Shown: positions 34,266-43,132 of the stretch, in pieces
Layout of the letters: each line of letters opens with the position of its first letter
How positions within the stretch are numbered: the first letter of the stretch is position 1
Source: Aeromicrobium ginsengisoli
Lineage (GTDB): Bacteria; Actinomycetota; Actinomycetes; Propionibacteriales; Nocardioidaceae
NCBI RefSeq assembly: GCF_004134905.2
Contig: NZ_SDPQ02000002.1
Span: 620,001-684,000 of the forward strand
Direction: 5' to 3'
DNA length: 64,000 bases
Made by a program: the position numbers and the translations under genes
Notes under the pieces: generated by a model
The model's input: only the letters and a program-made list of their open reading frames with translations
Told to the model about the DNA's origin: nothing
Databases searched by the model: none

Positions 34266-34283
34266 CCGGTAAGGGTAACCTCA
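34265..34283 (-). promoter_or_regulatory. possible DtxR/IdeR-like iron box
   Basis: On the minus strand TGAGGTTACCCTTACCGGG matches 13 of 19 positions of the TTAGGTTAGCCTAACCTAA iron box, with the central GGTTAxCCT best kept. It overlaps the start of the ABC exporter operon. Iron repression is a weak inference. Confidence 0.3.
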
Positions 34284-34308
34284 CCCGCCGGTGGCGCGTA
34301 TGGCGCGT

Positions 34309-34809
34309 TCAGAGGGTGAGCGAGAACGCCCAGAGGCTCACGCCGGGGTCGGGGGACCAGTCGAGCTCGGGGCGGCGGCCGAACCCGAGCCGGCCGTAGA
34401 GCCGGTGGGCCGGTGCCATCTCCTTGAGCGAGAACAGCAGCACCTCCTTGAGCCCAGCCGCCCGTGCACGCTCGAGGCAGTCCTCCACGAGCGCGCGGCC
34501 GATGCCGCGGCCCCGAGCCTCTGGCGCGATCGAGAGCGTACGGAACTCGCCCTGGTGCGACTCCTTGGCGAGCTGCGCGTCCGCCGAGCCGTACGGGCAC
34601 CACGTCACCGTGCCGACCAGGTCGTCGCCGTCGACGGCCACCAGGAGCGTGCTGTTGCGGGCCCGCGACGCTGCATCGGCGAGCCATCCGGCGTACGCGT
34701 CATCGAACGTGCCGTCAGGGAACGTGAGGTAGCCGTCGACGTCGTAGCCCGCGACGGTCAGCGCGCCGACGGCCTCGTACTCACGCTCGTGGGCCGGACG
34801 TATCAGCAC
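34309..34809 (-). CDS. GNAT-family N-acetyltransferase
   Basis: A 166-residue acetyltransferase with the acetyl-CoA loop LSIAPEARGRGIGRALVEDCLERARAAGL (about residues 90-120, shown in full as motif) and a C-terminal YGRLGFGRRPELDW. GTG 34809 is 1 base from the stop of the upstream TPP enzyme gene, so it is probably co-transcribed with it. Substrate unknown. Confidence 0.85.
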   Translation of the reverse strand: MLIRPAHEREYEAVGALTVAGYDVDGYLTFPDGTFDDAYAGWLADAASRARNSTLLVAVDGDDLVGTVTWCPYGSADAQLAKESHQGEFRTLSIAPEARGRGIGRALVEDCLERARAAGLKEVLLFSLKEMAPAHRLYGRLGFGRRPELDWSPDPGVSLWAFSLTL

Positions 34810-34810
34810 G

Positions 34811-36481
34811 TCAGATGCCGGTGGTGTTGCGTGGATAGGCCGCGTTGACGTCCGTCATGACGTTGACGAGATAGGGGATCCCGGAGGCGAACGCGCGGTC
34901 GAGAGCCGGACCGATCTCCTTGGGATCGGTCACCATCTCGCCGCCGCCACCCAGTGCCGTGACGACCTGGTCGTAGCGGGTATGGGGCGCGAGGTCCGCC
35001 GCGACGTCGTAGCCGTAGAGCCACTGCATCGGGCCCTTCTCCAGGCCCCACGCCGAGTTGTTGCCGACGACCATGACGACGGGGAGGTTGTGGCGCACGA
35101 GGCTGTCGACGTCCATCAGCGACATGCCGGCCGCGCCGTCGCCGTAGAGCAGGACGACCTGGCTGGACGGGCGCGCGATGCGGGCGGCCATCGCGGCACC
35201 CATGCCGGCGCCGAGGCAGCCGTACGGTCCGGGGTCGAGCCAGCCGCCGGGGCGCTTGGGCTCGACGAACTTGCCGGCGAACGACACGAAGTCGCCGCCG
35301 TCGCCGATCACGACGGCGTCGTCGGCAAGGCGCGGGAGCAGCTCGCCGTAGATGCGGGCCGGATGGATCGGGTCAGCCTCTGCGGTCAGCAGCTCGTTGT
35401 CGCGCGCGGTGGCCGCGGCGACCTCGGCCTGCAGGCTGCCGATCCACGACGACCAGTCGGGCCGTCGGCCGTGCTGCGACGGCGCCGTCAATGAGTTGAG
35501 CAGTCCGGTGAAGACCAGTGTCAGGTCGCCGCTGGCCGAGCCGGCGAGCTCGGCGTGGGTCGAGAGCTGCCCGGGGGAGTCGGCGATGTGCACGGTACGT
35601 GCTGGGGTCGTGCCCTCCTTGCCGCCGAAGATGCCGTAGCCGAGGCGGAAGTCCAGCGGGGTCCCGACGACGATCACGAGGTCGGCCTGGTTGAACGAGG
35701 TCGAGCGCGCCTTGGTGACGAGCTGCGGGTGGCCACCGGGCACGATGCCGCGACCCATGCCGTTGGAGATCACCGGGATGCCGGTCTCCTCGACGAAGTG
35801 CAGCGCGGCGACCTCGGCGCGGTCGGCCCACACGTCGGTGCCCAGGACCAGCACGGGACGCGCCGACTGCCGGATCAGCTCCGCGATCTGTGCCAGGGCG
35901 TCCGGGTCGGGCTCGATCGGTGCGGTCCGGTTGCCGTTCGAGGGCGTGGTGACGGTCGTGCTGTTGAAGAACTCGTCCATCGGTACGTCGACGAACGTCG
36001 GTCCCCGGTGGGAGGACCCGGCGAGGGTGAACGCCTCATCCATCGCGGGCGCGATGTCATCGACCTTGGTCGCCGTCACGGCGGACTTGGAGATCGACTC
36101 GATGATCGGCGGCTGGTCGAGCTCCTGCAGGCTGCCCGAGCCCCAGCGGTTGTTGGGCGCGCGGCCGCCGACGACGACGAGTGGCGAGCCGGAGAAGCTG
36201 GCCTGCGCGATCGGGCTCACCCCGTTGGTCACGCCGGGTCCGGCGGTCAGCACGGCGAGGCCGGGCGTCCGCGTCAGCTTGCCGATCGCCTCGGCGGCGA
36301 ACACGGCCGTGGGCTCGTGGCGCACGTCGATGATCGGCATCGCCGGCTCGGCCTTGACCGCGGCGTCGTACATCGGGAACACGTGCGCTCCGGAGAGCGT
36401 GAACATCGTCTCGACGCCATGGGCGCGGGCCACGTCGACGGCGTGGACTCCACCGTGACCTTCTCGGGGCTCAGTACTCAT
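34811..36481 (-). CDS. acetolactate synthase-like TPP enzyme (IlvG family)
   Basis: A 556-residue thiamine-diphosphate enzyme with the three usual domains. The cofactor-activating Glu is in DVRHEPTAVFAAEA (about residue 56); LTAGPGVTNGVSPIAQA and PLVVVGGRAPNNRWGSG follow; the diphosphate motif is GDGAAGMSLMDVDSLVRHNL with NNSAWG. It is close to mycobacterial IlvG by my recollection of that sequence (FTLSGAHVFPMYD, GCLGAGMGAAMAARIARP). Members form acetolactate or decarboxylate other 2-keto acids; oxalyl-CoA decarboxylase-like activity is an alternative. TAACCT 7 bases before the ATG indicates a leaderless mRNA. Confidence 0.82.
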   Translation of the reverse strand: MSTEPREGHGGVHAVDVARAHGVETMFTLSGAHVFPMYDAAVKAEPAMPIIDVRHEPTAVFAAEAIGKLTRTPGLAVLTAGPGVTNGVSPIAQASFSGSPLVVVGGRAPNNRWGSGSLQELDQPPIIESISKSAVTATKVDDIAPAMDEAFTLAGSSHRGPTFVDVPMDEFFNSTTVTTPSNGNRTAPIEPDPDALAQIAELIRQSARPVLVLGTDVWADRAEVAALHFVEETGIPVISNGMGRGIVPGGHPQLVTKARSTSFNQADLVIVVGTPLDFRLGYGIFGGKEGTTPARTVHIADSPGQLSTHAELAGSASGDLTLVFTGLLNSLTAPSQHGRRPDWSSWIGSLQAEVAAATARDNELLTAEADPIHPARIYGELLPRLADDAVVIGDGGDFVSFAGKFVEPKRPGGWLDPGPYGCLGAGMGAAMAARIARPSSQVVLLYGDGAAGMSLMDVDSLVRHNLPVVMVVGNNSAWGLEKGPMQWLYGYDVAADLAPHTRYDQVVTALGGGGEMVTDPKEIGPALDRAFASGIPYLVNVMTDVNAAYPRNTTGI

Positions 36482-36502
36482 GTGACGCAGGTTACTGGAG
36501 CG

Positions 36503-37420
36503 TCAGGCGAGCGGCCGGGCCCTGGTCGTCGGGCGGTAGAGCCATGGGCTCTCGGCGCGGATCTGGTCGAGCACGGCCAGCAGCAGGTCGGCGCGGTGAG
36601 CGGGCTGCTCGGCGAACAGCTCGGCGTCGGCGCGCAGGTCGTCGCGGCCCTGCACGCCGAGCGCGAGCTGCAGGTGCAGCGCCCGCAGGAACGACGAGGT
36701 GTTGCGGACGCTGGGGGAGGGCCACTCGGCCTCGAGGTGGCCGCGGGTGCGGGGTGGCTTGATGCCCGCGCCGAGCCGGGCGAGCCACGGCTCGACGATG
36801 CTGGGGTCGAGCTCGTTGCGGTGCAGCAGGGTCATGACGGCGTACGCCAGACGGTCGTCCTCGCCGTGCCGCCAGATGTAGGCCGTCGGGGTGAGGACGC
36901 GGTCGGCGATGACGTCGAGCAGCACCGTGAGCTCGAGCCGGCCGAAGTGCCGCGACCGGGCGAGGGCGGCGAGGAGGTCGGCGCCATGGGCGATCGAGTT
37001 GGCCCAGCCCTGCTCGGGCACCCAGCCACGGTGGTCCTGCTCGCGGACGTACCAGGCCGTCGCACGGTCGCCCCAGTCCAGCACCGAGGCGGCCGACATG
37101 AGGTGCTCGTTGTTGTCGCGGCCGATGATCTCGGCGAGCATCAGGGCGCTGTAGGAACGGCGCAGCACCGAGACGTCACCGTCGTGGCCGAGTCCGTAGC
37201 GCAGCCCGGGCGCGATGCCGTCGCCGAGCCCGGACAGCAGCTCGTCGTAGACCCCGCGCGTGATCCAGGTCGTGAGCAGCGGATAGGCGAGGTCCTCGCG
37301 CCAGCGGGGATTGGAGTGGCCCAGCATCTCGACCAGCTCGACGGTGCACTCGTCGAGGCTGCGGTCACCGGGTACGTCCATCCCGTTCTGCATCACGGTT
37401 TGCCAGTACGCCTCAGACAC
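36503..37420 (-). CDS. DUF2785 family protein
   Basis: A 305-residue, all-helical soluble protein matching the DUF2785 family in length and motifs (DLAYPLLTTWITRGVYDELL, YSALMLAEIIGRDNNEHLM, DHRGWVPEQGWANSIAHGADLL, VRNTSSFLRALHLQLALG). Biochemical role unknown. It diverges from the pdtaS gene across 39 bp. Start is a GTG at 37420. Confidence 0.82.
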   Translation of the reverse strand: MSEAYWQTVMQNGMDVPGDRSLDECTVELVEMLGHSNPRWREDLAYPLLTTWITRGVYDELLSGLGDGIAPGLRYGLGHDGDVSVLRRSYSALMLAEIIGRDNNEHLMSAASVLDWGDRATAWYVREQDHRGWVPEQGWANSIAHGADLLAALARSRHFGRLELTVLLDVIADRVLTPTAYIWRHGEDDRLAYAVMTLLHRNELDPSIVEPWLARLGAGIKPPRTRGHLEAEWPSPSVRNTSSFLRALHLQLALGVQGRDDLRADAELFAEQPAHRADLLLAVLDQIRAESPWLYRPTTRARPLA

Positions 37421-37459
37421 TCACTCATCGTGCCACGTCTCAGGACATAGGCTGACAAC

Positions 37460-38914
37460 GTGCCCTCGCTGGACGACATCACGCGCTTCCAGACGTCGCT
37501 GAGCTCCGACGACGTCGCCTGGCTGCACGCCCTGGTGACCGACTGGCAGATCATCGCCGACCTGTCGTTCTCCGATCTCGTGCTCTGGGTGCCCGATGCC
37601 GAGGCCAAGGGACTGTGGGCCGGCGCGCAGATCCGGCCGACCACGGGTCCCACGACGCTGTTCGAGGACGTCGCCGGCACGTTCATGCCCTCCGGCCGGA
37701 TCGACGAGCTCGAGGAGGCTCTGCGTACGGGCGAGATCGTCGCCGAGCGGATTGCTGAGCTGCCCGACGGCCGCCGCATCCGGGTCGAGCTGATCCCGGT
37801 CACGCACGAGGGTCGTACGCTCGCGGTGATCTCCCGGCGCAGCGCCGAGTCCGGACTGCGCACCGCCAGCACACTTGAGGCGGCGTACTTCGAGGCGGCC
37901 GGCGAGCTCGCCGAGATGATCCGCCGGGGGGAGTTCCCGCTGCCGGGCAGTCGCTCCGACGTCGCGGACTCGCTGCGCGTCGGCGACGGCTTCGTCCGTA
38001 CGAATGCCGCCGGGACGGTCCGCTACGCCAGCCCCAACGCGATGTCGGCCTACCGGCGGCTGGGGCTCGTCGGCGACCTGGTCGGCACCCAGCTCGGGCA
38101 CGTCACGTCGGGCCTGGTCGATCGCCGGCCGACCGACCGCGGGGCCAGAGGCATCCTCGGCGGCGATGCCAGCACCGAGGCCGAGATCGAGAACGCCTCG
38201 GCGTCGCTGCTGCTGCGCGTCATTCCCCTGCGGTCGAACGGCCATCGCAGCGGATCGTTGATCCTGCTGCGCGACGTCACGGAGCTGAGGCTGCGTGAGC
38301 GCGAGCTCGTCTCCAAGGAGGCGACGATCCGCGAGATCCATCACCGGGTCAAGAACAACCTGCAGACCGTTGCCGCCCTGCTCCGCCTGCAAGGCCGCCG
38401 GATGGAGCTGCCCGAGGCACGTGCCGCGCTCGACGACGCGGTCCGCCGGGTCGGCTCGATCGCCCTCGTCCACGAGACCTTGAGCCAGTCGTTCGACGAC
38501 AACGTCGCGTTCGACGAGGTCGCCGACCGGTTGCTCCGCACGGTGCTCGACGTCGCCGAGGAGACCTCGGGTCCGGGACGGATCACGGCCGACCGCATCG
38601 GCTCGTTCGGCCTGCTGCCGGGCGCCGTGGCGACTCCGCTCGCCATGGTGCTGACCGAGTTGATCCAGAACGCCTCGGCCCATGCGTTCGGGGAGGAGGG
38701 CGGCACGTTGACGCTGGCGGTCAACCGCATCCGCGATCGCGTACGCCTGAGGGTCAGCGACGACGGCAGGGGGCTGCCCGCGGACTTCGACCCGGCCGGC
38801 AGCCTGGGGCTGTCGATCGTCACGACGCTCGTCGAGGGTGAGCTGCACGGCTCGCTGGCGTTCGAGCCGCGGTTCGGCGGCGGCACGACCGTCGCGATCT
38901 CGCTCAACGTCTAG
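37460..38914 (+). CDS. pdtaS: PdtaS-type sensor histidine kinase
   Basis: A 484-residue cytosolic kinase: N-terminal GAF domain (about residues 20-150), PAS domain (about 165-275), then a HisKA_2 phosphoacceptor helix REIHHRVKNNLQTVAALLRLQ with His294/His295, and a HATPase domain (ELIQNASAHAF, DDGRGLPADF, GGGTTVAISL). In mycobacteria PdtaS phosphorylates the ANTAR regulator PdtaR to control antitermination. No receiver-ANTAR gene is adjacent, but two GAF-ANTAR genes are at 7760 and 8975. TAGGCT 6 bases before GTG 37460 implies leaderless mRNA. whiB1 follows in convergent orientation. Confidence 0.92.
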   Translation: MPSLDDITRFQTSLSSDDVAWLHALVTDWQIIADLSFSDLVLWVPDAEAKGLWAGAQIRPTTGPTTLFEDVAGTFMPSGRIDELEEALRTGEIVAERIAELPDGRRIRVELIPVTHEGRTLAVISRRSAESGLRTASTLEAAYFEAAGELAEMIRRGEFPLPGSRSDVADSLRVGDGFVRTNAAGTVRYASPNAMSAYRRLGLVGDLVGTQLGHVTSGLVDRRPTDRGARGILGGDASTEAEIENASASLLLRVIPLRSNGHRSGSLILLRDVTELRLRERELVSKEATIREIHHRVKNNLQTVAALLRLQGRRMELPEARAALDDAVRRVGSIALVHETLSQSFDDNVAFDEVADRLLRTVLDVAEETSGPGRITADRIGSFGLLPGAVATPLAMVLTELIQNASAHAFGEEGGTLTLAVNRIRDRVRLRVSDDGRGLPADFDPAGSLGLSIVTTLVEGELHGSLAFEPRFGGGTTVAISLNV

Positions 38915-38930
38915 ACGCCAGAGATGCAAA

Positions 38931-38958
38931 GAACCCCGCGGCCGAGGCCACGGGGTTC
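38931..38958. terminator. hairpin terminator between pdtaS and whiB1
   Basis: Arms of 13 bases (38931-38943, 38946-38958) pair with one C-A mismatch around a 2-base loop, starting GAACCCCG and ending CGGGGTTC. It serves converging pdtaS and whiB1. Confidence 0.75.
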
Positions 38959-38975
38959 ACCGATACGTGCGTACG

Positions 38976-39227
38976 TCAGGCAGTACGAATACGTGCCCGA
39001 GCATTGCGGCGCTTCAGCGTACGACGTTCGTCTTCGCTCAAGCCTCCCCACACACCGTGGTCCTGTCCGGACTCGAGTGCCCATTGCAGGCACTGCTCGC
39101 GGACATCACAGCGGCGGCATACGACCTTGGCCTCTTCGATCTGCAAGATGGCGGGACCCGTGTTGCCGATGGGGAAGAAGAGCTCAGGGTCCTCATCGAG
39201 GCATGCGGACTTGTGACGCCAATCCAT
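38976..39227 (-). CDS. whiB1: WhiB1-type iron-sulphur transcription factor
   Basis: An 83-residue WhiB protein. Iron-sulphur ligands are Cys9, Cys37, Cys40 and Cys46, the same positions as WhiB1 of Mycobacterium tuberculosis; the GVWGGLSEDERR turn and the basic tail RRTLKRRNARARIRT bind sigma region 4 and DNA. It is an essential, nitric-oxide-sensitive regulator in mycobacteria. ATG 39227 has AAGGAG upstream; longer frames lack this. The 156 bp upstream hold its promoter and a TGTTTTCAACA dyad (39301-39311). Confidence 0.95.
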   Translation of the reverse strand: MDWRHKSACLDEDPELFFPIGNTGPAILQIEEAKVVCRRCDVREQCLQWALESGQDHGVWGGLSEDERRTLKRRNARARIRTA

Positions 39228-39383
39228 GTGGACACTCCTTCCCGTTCGGTTTTGCTCCTTGGGCAGGCCTGTTTGACCCGGTACCAAGGCTTGACCTCCA
39301 TGTTTTCAACATTTCAACCTCATTACAAGGGCCACGCCCTGCGCGAATTGTCGGATCGGTCACACGCTCCCTACCCTGATGTC

Positions 39384-39779
39384 GTGAGCGCTCACGCACG
39401 GCCGGCCGGAACGGCCCGCAACCTTCTCCTCCTGGCCGCCGCCATCGTCGTCGTCGAAGCCGTGACGTGCATCGTCCTGGCCGTCCTCGGGGTCACCGAT
39501 CTCGACGGCGACAGCATCGGGACGGGCATCGGGGTTTCGGCGATCCTGGCGATCTACGGCGGGTTCCAGGCGTGGGCGGCGTGGCGGGTCACCTTGGGCG
39601 AGCTCTGGGCGCGCAGCCCGCTCGTCGTGACCCAGATCATCCAGCTCATCATCGCGTTCAACCTCGCCGACATCCCGGGCTGGATCCCGGTCCTGGTGGG
39701 TGCCGCGGCTCTGGTCGCACTGGCCTGTCTGCTCGCCCCGCCGGTGACCCGGGCGCTCGGCGGTGACCAGCCCGTATGA
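39384..39779 (+). CDS. small integral membrane protein
   Basis: A 131-residue membrane protein with four hydrophobic helices (NLLLLAAAIVVVEAVTCIV, IGVSAILAIYGGFQAWAAW, PLVVTQIIQLIIAFNLADI, VLVGAAALVALACLL). It occupies the position of Rv3217c beside whiB1 and pdtaS, from my memory of the mycobacterial order. GTG 39384 is fixed by a TACCCT hexamer 6 bases upstream, meaning leaderless mRNA. Function unknown. Confidence 0.8.
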   Translation: MSAHARPAGTARNLLLLAAAIVVVEAVTCIVLAVLGVTDLDGDSIGTGIGVSAILAIYGGFQAWAAWRVTLGELWARSPLVVTQIIQLIIAFNLADIPGWIPVLVGAAALVALACLLAPPVTRALGGDQPV

Positions 39780-39907
39780 GAGACTGACAGCCGGGCACAA
39801 CCCGTGTGACCCCGCTGGTGCGGGCGTCACCCCGCGGCTCACTTGCCGCGCCGGCGACCTGATCGGTCCCGATGAGAACGTACGGAACGTCCCGAGGGAT
39901 TCCCACC

Positions 39908-41107
<1,200 letters not shown>

Positions 41108-41128
41108 CCATCTCAGACCAGGAGCCGC

Positions 41129-42097
41129 ATGTTCGCCGTCTACGCAGGCACGATCGATCCGAAGGACCCTCTGAGCGGACTGGTCGTGGGCGAGCGCCCC
41201 GACCCGGAGGTGCCTGACGGCTGGACGACCGTGACGGTCAAGGCCGCCTCGATCAACCACCACGACGTGTGGAGCCTGCGCGGGGTCGGCCTCCGCGAGG
41301 AGTCGCTGCCGATGATCCTCGGCTGCGACGCGGCCGGCTACGACGAGGACGGCAACGAGGTCGTCGTGCACGCCGTCATCAGCGATCCTTCGTGGCGCGG
41401 CGACGAGACGCTGGATCCCAAGCGATCGCTGCTGTCGGAACGGCACCAGGGCACGTTCGCTGACAAGGTCGCGGTGCCGGCCCGCAACGTCGTGGCGAAG
41501 CCTGCCGGCCTGTCGTTCGCGGAGGCCGCATGCCTGCCGACCGCGTGGCTCACGGCGTACCGGATGCTGTTCACCCAGTCCGACCTGCAGCAGGGCGACA
41601 CGGTGCTCGTGCAGGGCGCGGGCGGCGGTGTCGCGACGGCAGCCATCACGTTGGCGCGGGCCGCGGGCTTCCGGGTCTACGCGACGAGTCGCGACGAGGA
41701 CAAGCGCCAGAAGGCGCTCGAGATCGGCGCGCACGAGGTGTTCGAGTCCGGTGCACGGCTGCCGAGCAAGGTCGACGCCGTCATCGAGACGGTCGGCGCC
41801 GCGACGTGGTCGCACTCGGTCAAGTCGATGCGGCCCGGCGGCACGATCGTCATCGCCGGTGCGACGTCGGGCGATGCTCCGTCGCACGCCGAGCTGACCC
41901 GGATCTTCTTCCAGCAGATGCGCGTCCACGGCTCCACGATGGGCACCCGCGACGAGCTGCACCGGCTCGCGCAGTTCATGGACGTCACCGGCACCCGCCC
42001 GCTGATCGACCGCGAGATCCCGATGGCTGATGCTGCCGACGGTCTCGCCTCGGTCATCGACGGCAGTGTCTTCGGCAAGATCGTCCTGACGCGCTAG
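41129..42097 (+). CDS. MDR-family zinc-free dehydrogenase
   Basis: A 322-residue quinone-oxidoreductase-like protein: GroES-like domain (SINHHDVWSLRGVG, PMILGCDAAGY) and Rossmann domain (VLVQGAGGGVATAAITLARAAG). No structural zinc cluster is seen. It follows malic enzyme by 21 bp on the same strand and may share its mRNA. The final TAG shares CTAG with the opposite ATPase gene. Confidence 0.85.
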   Translation: MFAVYAGTIDPKDPLSGLVVGERPDPEVPDGWTTVTVKAASINHHDVWSLRGVGLREESLPMILGCDAAGYDEDGNEVVVHAVISDPSWRGDETLDPKRSLLSERHQGTFADKVAVPARNVVAKPAGLSFAEAACLPTAWLTAYRMLFTQSDLQQGDTVLVQGAGGGVATAAITLARAAGFRVYATSRDEDKRQKALEIGAHEVFESGARLPSKVDAVIETVGAATWSHSVKSMRPGGTIVIAGATSGDAPSHAELTRIFFQQMRVHGSTMGTRDELHRLAQFMDVTGTRPLIDREIPMADAADGLASVIDGSVFGKIVLTR

Positions 42098-42822
42098 TCA
42101 TCCGCCAGCGTGTGGCGGAGGTAGCGCATCGGGGCGTCGAGGTATGCCTTCCAGTGCCTGACGAGCTCGAGGTCGTCCCAGGCTGCCTCGCGCAGGCCCC
42201 AGTCGCCGACCTCGAGGATGCGCGCGCCTGGCATCGACGCGAGCACGGGGGAGTGCGTCGCGCAGAGGACCTGGCCGCCGGCTTCGGCGATGTCGTGCAG
42301 CACGCGGATCAGCGTCAGCGTCGAGCGGAACGAGAGCGCCGCTTCGGGCTCGTCAAGACAGTAGAAGCTCGGCGTGGCGAACTTGCGGTTGAGCACCTCG
42401 AGGAACGACTCGCCATGGCTCATCGCGTGGTAGTCGGTGTCGTTGGGACCGCCGTACTCGTCCATGTAGGTGTACCAACCGTGCATCGTCTCCGCGCGCA
42501 GGAAGAATCCCCACCGCCCGGTGCCGATGCCTCGTTGGATCATCAGCGCCCGATGGAGCGGCGACTCGCTGGACCGGGTCTCGTGCTTGCCGTGGGCACT
42601 GCCGCCCTCGGGCGAGAGGCCGTAGGCCACCGCGATCGCCTCGATGAGCGTCGACTTGCCGGAGCCGTTCTCGCCGACGAGGAACGTCACGCCGGGGGCG
42701 AGATCGATGCCGTCGGCGAGCAGCTGCGCGACGGCCGGGATCGTCGCCGGCCACTCGTCGGCCGGCAGCCCGGCCTCCGGATCACGCGAGACGCGTACGA
42801 CAGGAGGCTGGTCGAAGTCCAC
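42094..42822 (-). CDS. stand-alone AAA/ABC-type ATPase
   Basis: A 242-residue soluble ATPase of the RecF/SMC-like ABC group: Walker A VGENGSGKSTLIEAI (about residue 48), Walker B FYCLDEPEAAL and the switch CATHSPVL. Such one-domain predicted ATPases act in DNA or RNA transactions or defence, but no partner nuclease is next to it here. GTG start at 42822; the 130 bp upstream hold only promoter and the next operon's terminator. Confidence 0.85.
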   Translation of the reverse strand: MDFDQPPVVRVSRDPEAGLPADEWPATIPAVAQLLADGIDLAPGVTFLVGENGSGKSTLIEAIAVAYGLSPEGGSAHGKHETRSSESPLHRALMIQRGIGTGRWGFFLRAETMHGWYTYMDEYGGPNDTDYHAMSHGESFLEVLNRKFATPSFYCLDEPEAALSFRSTLTLIRVLHDIAEAGGQVLCATHSPVLASMPGARILEVGDWGLREAAWDDLELVRHWKAYLDAPMRYLRHTLADD

Positions 42823-42932
42823 GGTCGTACTGTGTCAGAACGTTCGGACGTTCCAGGGTCGCGTCATCGAGTCATCTCACGAGATTTCGTCACCTGACGC
42901 CTTCGGCGTGATCGCTCAACCTGATGTGTGAG

Positions 42933-42952
42933 TCCGGCCGCGGGCGGCCGGA
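42933..42952. terminator. hairpin terminator after the kgd operon
   Basis: Perfect 9-base arms TCCGGCCGC and GCGGCCGGA (42933-42941, 42944-42952) with a 2-base loop lie directly next to the DUF6104 stop. Confidence 0.65.
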
Positions 42953-43129
42953 TCACTCGTCCTCGTCGTCGAGACGGGCGAGCCAGGTGGCCAGGCGTTC
43001 GACGGGGACCTCGAACTCGGGGTTGAGGTCGACGAACTCGACGAGCCGCTCGGCGAGCCAGGCGAAGGTGACCTCCTCGTCACCTCGCCGGCTCTGGAGC
43101 TCCTCGATGCCGCGATCCGTGAAGTACAT
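42953..43129 (-). CDS. DUF6104 family small protein
   Basis: A 58-residue acidic protein, MYFTDRGIEELQSRRGDEEV and on to VPVERLATWLARLDDEDE, matching the small actinobacterial DUF6104 family. It starts 3 bases after the kgd stop, so it is the second gene of the kgd operon, and a hairpin terminator adjoins its stop. The helical, acidic make-up suggests an adaptor or binding protein; a link with 2-oxoglutarate metabolism is inference from position. Confidence 0.85.
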   Translation of the reverse strand: MYFTDRGIEELQSRRGDEEVTFAWLAERLVEFVDLNPEFEVPVERLATWLARLDDEDE

Positions 43130-43132
43130 GGA

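Noticed and set aside
39780-39907. A possible structured RNA or riboswitch before malic enzyme
   Set aside because: Some short GC-rich pairings exist, but nothing fits a known riboswitch core and no terminator or sequestered ribosome site is visible.
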